A stretch of DNA of 12,965 nt from positions 1-12,965 of the forward strand of contig PFDM01000018.1 of NCBI GenBank assembly GCA_002772825.1, in the 5' to 3' direction. Of this stretch, positions 7,955 through 12,965 are shown one piece after another (position 1 is the stretch's first letter; every line of letters begins with the position of its first letter). The notes beneath the pieces are model-generated. The model made no database searches and was not told where the DNA came from. It was given only the letters and a program-made list of their open reading frames with translations. This DNA is from Parcubacteria group bacterium CG10_big_fil_rev_8_21_14_0_10_38_31 (GTDB lineage Bacteria > Patescibacteriota > Minisyncoccia > GCA-002772825). Made by a program: the position numbers and the translations under genes.

Positions 7955-9247
7955 ATGAGCAAGTTTAACATTATATTAATAGTAGTTTTTGTGGTAGCGG
8001 CAATTTTGGCGGTGTTAATGTTCTCCGGTCTTATTCCGGGTTTTGGATTAGGTGGTGGCGAGTCAAAAGCCGACCTTGTGCTTTGGGGGACTGTTAATAA
8101 AAGAGCGATATTGCCGATAATAACCGAGCTAAACGAACAGAATAAAAATATTTTCTCAATCCAGTATGTAGAGAAACCGATATCTTCTTTTGAAAATGAT
8201 CTTATAAATGCTCTAGCAAGTTCCAGTGGGCCTGATCTGTGGCTGTTACCTCAAGATATGATCTTAAAGCATGAAGATAAAGTTTTTGTCATTCCCTATA
8301 GTAATACTTTTACGGAGAGGAGTTTTAAAGATGTGTTTGTTTCCGAAGGAGAACTTTTTACTAATTCTACCGGAGTGATAGGATTTCCTTTTACGATAGA
8401 TCCGATAGTGATGTATTGGAACAGAGATTTGTATCAAGGGGTTGGGATATCTAACCCTCCTGAGTTCTGGGATGAGTTTCTTGTAAATGCGCCTATCTTC
8501 AATCGTTACGATGATGCTGGAAATATCGTGCAGTCTGGGGCGGCGCTTGGTGAGTTCTCAAATATTAAGAATGCCAAAGAGCTTGTTTCTATGCTCATAC
8601 TTCAGACGGGTAATAATATAGTTGACCCACAAAGTAGAGAGATTGTTTTTAATGATAAAGGGGATGCTCCGCTTCCTCCTGCAGAAGCGGCGGTAAAGTT
8701 CTATAACCAATTCTCTGATCCGGCTAAGAATTCTTATGTATGGAACAGGAGCATGGATGATTCTAGGAGGCTATTCTCTTCCGGTAAATTGGCTAATTAT
8801 TTTGGCTTTGCTTCTGATTTTAATACTATAAAGAAACTAAATCCCCATCTTAATTTTGATGTAACCTTGGTGCCACAGATAAAAGATAGCAAGCTTGTTG
8901 CCACTTTCGGCAGAATGGAGGCGGTAGTCGTGTCTAAAGCTTCTAAGAATTTGAATGCCTCATTTTCTGCCGCTTATTCACTTTCATCAATCCCTTCTAT
9001 CAATCTTGTGGAAGAGAATTTATTGTTACCGCCAGTTCGTCGTGATATTATAAAAGAAGGAACTAAGAGTCCAGAAATGGCAATTTTCTATAAAGCTTCT
9101 CTTCAAGCGAAAGGTTGGTTGGAGCCGGATCCGATGGAAGTTTACAGTATATTTAAAGAGATGGTAGAGTCGTCGGCCGTAGGTAAGCTGAGGATTTATG
9201 AGGCGGTCCGTCAGGCCGAGGGGCGATTAGAAAAATTGTTAAAATAA
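7955..9247 (+). CDS. Membrane-anchored extracellular solute-binding protein (SBP family 1-like)
   Basis: Protein of 430 residues. It has one N-terminal hydrophobic helix (about 5-28), a Gly-rich linker 'GFGLGGGESKA' and then a two-lobed binding-protein domain. 'LVLWGTVNKRAILPIITELN' and 'GVIGFPFTIDPIVMYWNRDLY' followed by 'NPPEFWDEF' are typical of the sugar-binding SBP_bac_1 family (MalE/UgpB-like). There is no cysteine at the end of the hydrophobic segment, so no lipobox. The protein is probably held by an uncleaved helix facing outward. No ABC permease or ATPase gene is in the window; three pilin-like genes follow, starting 3 nt downstream. It could feed an ABC transporter elsewhere or act as a binding or adhesion module of the surface apparatus. 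The ligand is unknown. Confidence 0.85.
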   Translation: MSKFNIILIVVFVVAAILAVLMFSGLIPGFGLGGGESKADLVLWGTVNKRAILPIITELNEQNKNIFSIQYVEKPISSFENDLINALASSSGPDLWLLPQDMILKHEDKVFVIPYSNTFTERSFKDVFVSEGELFTNSTGVIGFPFTIDPIVMYWNRDLYQGVGISNPPEFWDEFLVNAPIFNRYDDAGNIVQSGAALGEFSNIKNAKELVSMLILQTGNNIVDPQSREIVFNDKGDAPLPPAEAAVKFYNQFSDPAKNSYVWNRSMDDSRRLFSSGKLANYFGFASDFNTIKKLNPHLNFDVTLVPQIKDSKLVATFGRMEAVVVSKASKNLNASFSAAYSLSSIPSINLVEENLLLPPVRRDIIKEGTKSPEMAIFYKASLQAKGWLEPDPMEVYSIFKEMVESSAVGKLRIYEAVRQAEGRLEKLLK

Positions 9248-9250
9248 TTT

Positions 9251-9679
9251 ATGAAATTTTCTTTATCTTCATTACTAAGTTTAGTGACACTGCTTTTCAT
9301 CGTTTCATTAACTTTTGTTCCTGCTCTCGTGTCTGCTTGGGCACCGGGGCAAGCTATCGTCCCTTGCGGTGGAGATGTCGCTTGCAAGGCATGTCATATA
9401 TTTCCGCTGGCTAACAATGTTATAGGTTTCATCTTATTTGGTCTGGCGATGCCCTTTGCCGTCATAATGATCCTCTGGGGAGGTATTCTTATGGTGACAG
9501 GCGCTGGTAACCCCGGTCAACTTGAGAAGGGGAGGAATTATCTAACATGGGCGGTTATCGGACTTGTAGTGGCCTTTGCCGGATGGATAATTGTTGATAC
9601 AATAATAAAAGGACTCGCTGTCAAAGAAGGATCGTTTACCTTTGGCGCTTGGAATGAATTTCCCGCTTGCGGTCTATAA
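9251..9679 (+). CDS. T4SS_pilin-like small membrane protein 1 (cysteine-rich)
   Basis: Protein of 142 residues. A hydrophobic signal segment (about 5-28) has a likely cleavage after 'LVSA'. An extracytoplasmic stretch with C39, C45 and C48 follows, then two transmembrane helices (about 54-82 and 97-120) joined by the polar loop 'GAGNPGQLEKGRNY', and a short tail with C140. The two-helix hairpin with a Gly/charged loop is the layout of VirB2/TrbC-type pilins and of the T4SS_pilin family (PF18895) common in CPR genomes. C45-K-A-C48-H49 is formally a CxxCH heme-attachment motif, but a disulphide or metal site is at least as likely. It starts 3 nt after the solute-binding gene and is the first of four paralogs. 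Its role in an assembled pilus is inferred. Confidence 0.75.
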   Translation: MKFSLSSLLSLVTLLFIVSLTFVPALVSAWAPGQAIVPCGGDVACKACHIFPLANNVIGFILFGLAMPFAVIMILWGGILMVTGAGNPGQLEKGRNYLTWAVIGLVVAFAGWIIVDTIIKGLAVKEGSFTFGAWNEFPACGL

Positions 9680-9685
9680 AATAAT

Positions 9686-10096
9686 ATGAATAAATTTATC
9701 CACAAAATTAAAAAATCATTCTTGCCCAAGCCACTTTTTTGGTCTATTATAAGCTTAGGGTTACTTATGCCGTTTTGGTTAGCTAACGCTCTTGACGACG
9801 CTCTTCCAAACGAGCCTCCTTGCGGAGAGGGAGGAGGGATCCCAAACCCACTCCAAGTTTGCTCTATCGCCGGTCTTGTGGAAGCGGTCGCCAATGTCGT
9901 TATGAAGATTGGCTTTATGGTGGCGGTAGTGTTCATCATATATTCCGGATTCTTATATGTGTCGGCGAGGGGAAGCGAAGATAAACTGAAGAAAGCGCAC
10001 GCTACTTTCACTTGGACAATTATCGGTACAGCAGTTATACTTGGCGCATGGGTGATAGCGTTAGTGGTAAAATCAACAATAACGTCGTTAAATTAA
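9686..10096 (+). CDS. T4SS_pilin-like small membrane protein 2
   Basis: Protein of 136 residues. A basic N terminus and hydrophobic signal segment (about 16-34) carry a likely cleavage after 'LANA'. A proline/glycine-rich extracytoplasmic segment with C46 and C59 is next. Two transmembrane helices (about 68-94 and 108-130) are separated by 'ARGSEDKLKKAHATF'. The loop and the 'W..IG.......W' pattern in helix 2 match the neighbouring paralogs, so these genes arose by duplication. C46 and C59 could form a disulphide. The gene starts 6 nt after pilin-like gene 1. No Shine-Dalgarno sequence is present; the ATG follows an A+T-rich gap. It belongs to the PF18895/VirB2-like group by layout; its function in the cell is inferred. 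Confidence 0.75.
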   Translation: MNKFIHKIKKSFLPKPLFWSIISLGLLMPFWLANALDDALPNEPPCGEGGGIPNPLQVCSIAGLVEAVANVVMKIGFMVAVVFIIYSGFLYVSARGSEDKLKKAHATFTWTIIGTAVILGAWVIALVVKSTITSLN

Positions 10097-10114
10097 TAAT
10101 AAACAGGTCGATTT

Positions 10115-10132
10115 ATCCCGCTTGGGCGGGGT
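10115..10132 (+). other. G+C-rich hairpin between pilin-like genes 2 and 3
   Basis: ATCCCGC (10115-10121) pairs with GCGGGGT (10126-10132) around TTGG, including one G-U pair. An A-run rather than a T-run follows on this strand, so it is not a classic terminator. It lies in a 67-nt gap that is otherwise A+T-rich and may be an mRNA stability or processing element. The rest of the gap shows no clear promoter. Confidence 0.5.
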
Positions 10133-10163
10133 TAAAAAATTAAAATAATAAATTAAAAAATAT

Positions 10164-10502
10164 ATGCAAAAATTTAAAAAATTCATTCCAGTAGGGTTGA
10201 TGTTTGCGCCGGTATTGGCATCTGCGGCAAGTCTTGAGAGTGTCGTTGGCAATATTCAAGCTTTAGTTAATCTTATTCTTCCATTACTTATATCAGTTGC
10301 TTTGATAGTCTTTATTGTCGGCGTTATTAAGTATATTACCGCTGGTGCAGATGAAGAGAAAAGAAAAGAAGCAAGAAATACTATCATTTATGGCGTGATT
10401 GGTCTTTTCGCTATTGTGTCGGTTTGGGGGCTTGTGGCTATGCTACAGTCTAGTTTCGGTATAAATGAGACTACAATTACTCCGCCACAGTTTAATTTCT
10501 AA
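10164..10502 (+). CDS. T4SS_pilin-like small membrane protein 3
   Basis: Protein of 112 residues. A short signal peptide (about 1-21, likely cut after 'LASA') is followed by two transmembrane helices (about 34-58 and 74-95) joined by the charged loop 'TAGADEEKRKEARNT' and a short tail ending 'PPQFNF'. After cleavage it would be about 91 residues, close to the size of processed VirB2/TrbC pilins. It has no cysteines, unlike paralogs 1 and 2. The 'GVIGL.AIVSVWG' pattern in helix 2 is shared with paralog 4. It is the last gene before a strong terminator. The family assignment rests on layout and the repeated loop motif. Confidence 0.77.
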   Translation: MQKFKKFIPVGLMFAPVLASAASLESVVGNIQALVNLILPLLISVALIVFIVGVIKYITAGADEEKRKEARNTIIYGVIGLFAIVSVWGLVAMLQSSFGINETTITPPQFNF

Positions 10503-10517
10503 TAAAAAACAAGCTTT

Positions 10518-10554
10518 AAAAAAGAAATCCTCCAAAAGGAGGATTTCTTTTTTA
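10518..10554. terminator. Strong, probably bidirectional, hairpin terminator
   Basis: A perfect stem of about 17 bp (10517-10533 with 10538-10554) has an AAAA loop. Its core is AAATCCTCC/GGAGGATTT, flanked by six A on the left and six T on the right, so it can act on either strand. It ends the long transcription unit that starts near 4082 and separates pilin-like genes 3 and 4. Confidence 0.92.
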
Positions 10555-10566
10555 GTTTAATTATTG

Positions 10567-10572
10567 TAAAAT
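10567..10572 (+). promoter_or_regulatory. Possible -10 element for pilin-like gene 4
   Basis: TAAAAT lies 6 nt before the ATG at 10579 and just after the terminator, in the position expected for a leaderless start. The -35 region would fall inside the T-rich right arm of the terminator and matches poorly. The call is weak; read-through of the terminator is the alternative. Confidence 0.3.
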
Positions 10573-10578
10573 GGCAAT

Positions 10579-10872
10579 ATGAATAATTTAGTTTATAAAG
10601 TGGCTTATGGAGCAGAGCAAGTAAGTATTAATGCAGATACTTTACTTAGAAACATAGCGGATAAGATACTGAATCCTATTATAGGACTCATGATATCCAT
10701 CGCTCTTTTGCTCTTTATTTATGGAGTGATAGAATTCATTTATGGCGCTGATAATGAGGATAAGAGGAAACAAGGTAAACAGCATATTATCTGGGGTATA
10801 ATAGGACTTTTTATAATGGTCAGCGTGTTAGGCATAATGAAGATTATCATAAATTTCTGGGAAGGAATTTAG
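10579..10872 (+). CDS. T4SS_pilin-like small membrane protein 4
   Basis: Protein of 97 residues as read in one frame. A short N terminus with no signal peptide is followed by two helices (about 34-57 and 72-93). The loop 'YGADNEDKRKQGKQHI' and helix 2 'IIWGIIGLFIMVSVLG' closely match paralog 3. A stop lies in frame 9-12 nt upstream of the ATG, so no signal sequence can be added. The gene lies behind the terminator of the main unit, so it is probably expressed separately. The frame ends at TAG 10870-10872, right before a hairpin, while the -1 frame stays open to 10973. The true product may therefore be about 131 residues, through a frameshift or a recent mutation. Confidence 0.75.
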   Translation: MNNLVYKVAYGAEQVSINADTLLRNIADKILNPIIGLMISIALLLFIYGVIEFIYGADNEDKRKQGKQHIIWGIIGLFIMVSVLGIMKIIINFWEGI

Positions 10873-10973
10873 TTCCAGAAGGTTCGACTTTCTGGAATAA
10901 GGTTTATGATGATATAGGAAATGTCGCCAACGGAAAGTTTGTGTTTAATGGATATGGGAAGGAGATGGTGTAA
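10851..10973 (+). other. Candidate -1 frameshift extension of pilin-like gene 4
   Basis: The heptamer A-AAT-TTC (10851-10857) is in the X-XXY-YYZ register of a -1 slippery site. Slippage would continue for 38 codons, including 'VPEGSTFWNKVYDDIG', to TAA at 10971-10973. The frame has no plausible start codon of its own, and its codons resemble those of the neighbouring genes. A hairpin stands 15 nt downstream of the heptamer. The alternatives are a single-base deletion near 10864-10869 in this strain, or an assembly error. Confidence 0.4.
10873..10897 (+). other. Stem-loop directly after the stop of pilin-like gene 4
   Basis: TTCCAGAA (10873-10880) pairs with TTCTGGAA (10890-10897). Three further inner pairs, one of them G-U, close on a TCG loop. 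It begins at the base after the TAG. No T-run follows, so it is not a standard terminator. It may be a frameshift stimulator or a 3'-end stabiliser. Confidence 0.55.
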
Positions 10974-10983
10974 GGGTGTTTTG

Positions 10984-11012
10984 TTGACAATCGTCTATCA
11001 ATCGTCTATAAT
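10984..11012 (+). promoter_or_regulatory. Consensus promoter of the Fic gene
   Basis: TTGACA (10984-10989), exactly 17 bp, and TATAAT (11007-11012) form a perfect sigma-70 consensus. The expected start is about 11019, giving a leader of about 5 nt before the ATG at 11024. There is no Shine-Dalgarno sequence. This is the strongest promoter in the window and probably drives both Fic genes. Promoters this close to consensus on toxin-like genes usually need a repressor; see the overlapping repeats. Confidence 0.88.
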
Positions 11013-11021
11013 GTGTCTATA
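10989..11021 (+). repeat. Three 11-bp direct repeats over the Fic promoter
   Basis: The units are AATCGTCTATC (10989-10999), AATCGTCTATA (11000-11010) and ATGTGTCTATA (11011-11021). All share GTCTAT with 11-bp spacing, about one helical turn. They cover the spacer, the -10 box and the predicted start site, where a bound protein would block RNA polymerase. This is a probable operator. The ligand is unknown; the winged helix of the Fic protein is one candidate. Confidence 0.6.
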
Positions 11022-11023
11022 GT

Positions 11024-12046
11024 ATGTTTGATCCGAAATACACAATCACCAATAAGATACTGCGCAATATCAAGCGTATTGCCGAAATCGCTACTCATTT
11101 GAATAGCAGAAGTTTTCCGAAAGTCGTTCTGGTGGAAATGGAACAGCGCGCGCGAGAGATTTCAGCGTTTTCTTCAACAAGCATTGAGGGCAACCCATTA
11201 CCACTCACTGATGTTAAAAGGATCCTGAAAAACAGGCCGGAACATATCCGTGACAGCGAGCGGGAGGTCTTGAATTATAATAAAGCCATGTTTGAGGTAA
11301 ATGGTCTGGTTAAAGCAAAGAAGTTTTTATGCGACGTATCATTGGTCGTAAAGATCCAAAAGACCATCACAAACGGGCTTATTGAGAAACATCGCTCTGG
11401 TCGCATTCGCACAGAGCCGGTGTTTGTCAATGACCCAAAGACACGCCAAGCAGTATATCTGCCACCGGATCACAAAGATGTACAGAAGCTCCTGAAGGAA
11501 CTGTTTGAATATTTAGAAAAAAATTCTCAGACCATTGATCCGTTGATCTTGGCGGGGATTTTTCATAAGCAATTAGTTATCATCCATCCTTTTGTTGACG
11601 GTAATGGTAGAACAGCGCGCCTCGCCACTAAAGCGCTCCTTGCAAAAATGGGGCTTGATACTTTCGATCTGTTCAGTTTTGAAAATTATTACAATGAAAA
11701 TGTCAGCAAATATTTTACGCAAGTCGGACTTTTTGGAAATTATTATGACCTGCACCACAAGGTAGATTTTACCTTGTGGTTGGAGTATTTTACCGACGGC
11801 ATCATAGATGAACTGCTCCGTGTAAAGAAAGAATTGGAGCGAGAAGTAATTTCTCCTGATATCAAGGAGCATCATAAAATAATTTTGGAGCACATCAAAG
11901 AAAAAGGATATATCGCTGATAGAGATTATGCCACGCTTACCAAGCGAGCAAAGCCGACGCGGAACCTTGATTTTAATAAGTTGATTGATCTGGGGCTTAT
12001 TGTTAAGATTGGCAAAGGCAAGGCCACGTATTACAAATTGAAATAA
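11024..12046 (+). CDS. Class II Fic-family adenylyltransferase with C-terminal winged helix
   Basis: Cytoplasmic protein of 340 residues. The Fic motif HPFVDGNGRTAR (188-199) is complete, with H188 as the general base, D192, and both arginines, as in enzymes that transfer AMP from ATP to a target side chain. Residues 51-56 (S-T-S-I-E-G) match the inhibitory (S/T)xxxE(G/N) helix located N-terminal to the Fic fold. E55 should keep the enzyme self-inhibited, which makes it class II. Residues 281-340 form a winged helix ('RDYATLTKRAKPTRNLDFNKLIDLGLIVKIG'), common in Fic proteins of this length. It has its own consensus promoter with triple repeats and is followed after 13 nt by a RhuM-Fic gene. 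Arginine codons are 15 of 20 CGN, against about 6 of 29 in the kinase gene, which suggests acquisition by transfer. The target protein is unknown. Confidence 0.92.
   Translation: MFDPKYTITNKILRNIKRIAEIATHLNSRSFPKVVLVEMEQRAREISAFSSTSIEGNPLPLTDVKRILKNRPEHIRDSEREVLNYNKAMFEVNGLVKAKKFLCDVSLVVKIQKTITNGLIEKHRSGRIRTEPVFVNDPKTRQAVYLPPDHKDVQKLLKELFEYLEKNSQTIDPLILAGIFHKQLVIIHPFVDGNGRTARLATKALLAKMGLDTFDLFSFENYYNENVSKYFTQVGLFGNYYDLHHKVDFTLWLEYFTDGIIDELLRVKKELEREVISPDIKEHHKIILEHIKEKGYIADRDYATLTKRAKPTRNLDFNKLIDLGLIVKIGKGKATYYKLK
11754..11780 (+). repeat. Perfect 11-bp inverted repeat inside the Fic gene
   Basis: ACCACAAGGTA (11754-11764) and TACCTTGTGGT (11770-11780) are exact complements around GATTT. The repeat lies in the coding region for 'LHHKVDFTLWL', after the catalytic motif. 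No T-run follows. Confidence 0.7.
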
Positions 12047-12059
12047 AGTAATAAAATTT

Positions 12060-12965
12060 ATGGCGAGAAAAGATCTGCAAAAAAATAGTGTGATTATTTA
12101 CCAAACCACCAAGGGACCAGAGTTGGAGGTGCGGATTGAAAAAGAAACAGTGTGGCTGGATGCTCATCAAATAGCGACGCTTTTTGGTACGCAGAGACCA
12201 GCTATTGTAAAGCATATAAACAATATTTATCAGACAGGTGAATTGGTGCAAAAAGCAACCTGTTCCATTTTGGAACAGGTTGCCGCAGATGGAAAAATAA
12301 GAAAAATGAATCTTTATAATCTAGATATGATTATTTCAGTAGGTTACCGCGTCAACTCCAAGCAAGCAACCCAATTTAGAATTTGGGCGACCAATACGCT
12401 GAAAGACTATCTGTTAAAAGGTTACGCGATCAATGAAAAAAGATTGTTAAATGCTCAAGAAAAATTCAAAGAATTGCAAGGCGCTATTTCTTTTTTGCAA
12501 GAAAAATCAAAACATGAATTGCTGTCTGGCCAAGAGCAGGAGATATTAAATTTACTCGCCAACTATTCAAAAACGCTTACTTTGTTAGAACAATACGATA
12601 AAGACAATTTGAGCGTTTCAAAAAAAGGGAAGGGCAAGTTTATTCTCGGATACGAAGAGGCGCAAAAAGTGATCGGCGCGCTTAAGAAAGACTTGATTGT
12701 CAAAAAAGAAGCCGGCAATCTCTTTGGGAAAGAATACGAAGGCAAATTGCAAGGAATAATCGGCAATATGTATCAAACATTCGGTAACAAAGAGCTTTAC
12801 TCATCGCTGGAAGAAAAGTCGGCGCATCTTTTGTATTTCATCATCAAAGATCATCCTCTTGTCGATGGCAACAAACGCACAGGTTCATTTTTGTTTGTTT
12901 ATTTTCTGGATAAAAACAATTTTCTTTACAGGGAATCCGGAGAAAAGAAAATTAATGATAATGCT
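12060..12965 (+). CDS. RhuM-Fic/Doc fusion protein (3' end outside the window)
   Basis: The frame is open from ATG 12060 to the right edge, giving 302 residues with no stop. The N-terminal part (about 10-125) is a RhuM-family (Virulence_RhuM) domain: 'WLDAHQIATLFG', 'YNLDMIISVGYRVNSKQATQFRIWAT'. A charged linker with coiled-coil character spans about 125-185. The C-terminal part is a Fic/Doc domain with HPLVDGNKRTGSF at 265-277. It has H265, D269 and N271, but K272 instead of the second motif glycine and no second arginine. This is Doc-like, so phosphotransfer rather than AMP transfer is possible. It starts 13 nt after the Fic gene, with no Shine-Dalgarno sequence, and is probably in its operon. 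RhuM proteins are found in mobile and virulence regions; their function is poorly known. Only the last part of the Fic domain is missing. Confidence 0.9.
   Translation, partial: MARKDLQKNSVIIYQTTKGPELEVRIEKETVWLDAHQIATLFGTQRPAIVKHINNIYQTGELVQKATCSILEQVAADGKIRKMNLYNLDMIISVGYRVNSKQATQFRIWATNTLKDYLLKGYAINEKRLLNAQEKFKELQGAISFLQEKSKHELLSGQEQEILNLLANYSKTLTLLEQYDKDNLSVSKKGKGKFILGYEEAQKVIGALKKDLIVKKEAGNLFGKEYEGKLQGIIGNMYQTFGNKELYSSLEEKSAHLLYFIIKDHPLVDGNKRTGSFLFVYFLDKNNFLYRESGEKKINDNA
12255..12283 (+). repeat. Perfect 12-bp inverted repeat inside the RhuM-Fic gene
   Basis: GCAACCTGTTCC (12255-12266) and GGAACAGGTTGC (12272-12283) are exact complements around ATTTT. They encode the stretch near 'ATCSILEQVAA' of the RhuM domain. 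It is G+C-richer than its surroundings, with no T-run after it. Confidence 0.75.

Noticed and set aside
9538..10011. 157-codon open frame on the - strand across pilin-like genes 1 and 2
   Set aside because: It crosses two clear + strand genes, and its translation is low-complexity and lacks recognisable domains. It is an antisense shadow.
10115..10132. Hairpin considered as a terminator after pilin-like gene 2
   Set aside because: It is followed by A-rich, not T-rich, sequence, and the next gene has no convincing promoter.
10989..11021. Triple repeat considered as a short CRISPR array
   Set aside because: The 11-bp units are contiguous, with no spacers, and sit on a promoter; no cas gene is present.

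Overview
The window looks like a chromosomal segment of an ultra-small Patescibacteria/CPR bacterium, most likely in the Parcubacteria (Nomurabacteria-like) part of that radiation. This is inferred from the tandem T4SS_pilin-type small membrane proteins, the tandem-receiver response regulator with 'FTPQE' repeats, the A+T-rich composition dominated by AGA/AGG arginine codons, the very tight gene packing, and the near absence of Shine-Dalgarno sequences. TGA is not read through anywhere, so the code looks standard. All genes lie on the + strand.

Region 1 (1-4012) starts with the terminator of an upstream transcript. It is followed by a large multi-transmembrane, Cache-HAMP-PAS histidine kinase and a response regulator made of two receiver domains with no output domain. 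Together they form a sensory pair that probably signals through protein contacts or a phosphorelay.

Region 2 (4047-10554) reads as one long transcription unit. It begins at a good promoter (TTGCAA, 17 bp, TGC-TATAAT) only about 8 nt before the first ATG and ends at a strong hairpin terminator. In order it carries an UlaG-like metallo-beta-lactamase-fold hydrolase, a single-pass small membrane protein, DNA gyrase subunit A, a class I SAM methyltransferase, a membrane-anchored extracellular solute-binding protein with no transporter beside it, and three T4SS_pilin-like proteins. Gaps are mostly 2-9 nt.

Region 3 (10555-10977) holds a fourth pilin-like gene behind the terminator. It has a possible leaderless promoter, an in-frame AAATTTC heptamer, a stop codon, a hairpin directly after the stop, and an open -1 frame of 38 codons. 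This is either a programmed -1 frameshift or a recent frameshift mutation.

Region 4 (10984-12965) looks like an accessory insertion. It starts with a consensus promoter (TTGACA, 17 bp, TATAAT) overlaid by three 11-bp direct repeats. A class II (self-inhibited) Fic adenylyltransferase with a C-terminal winged helix follows, and then a RhuM-Fic/Doc fusion protein that runs off the right edge. Arginine codon use switches here from AGR to CGN in the first Fic gene. Both genes contain long perfect inverted repeats inside their coding sequence. No tRNA, rRNA, CRISPR array or insertion sequence was found.
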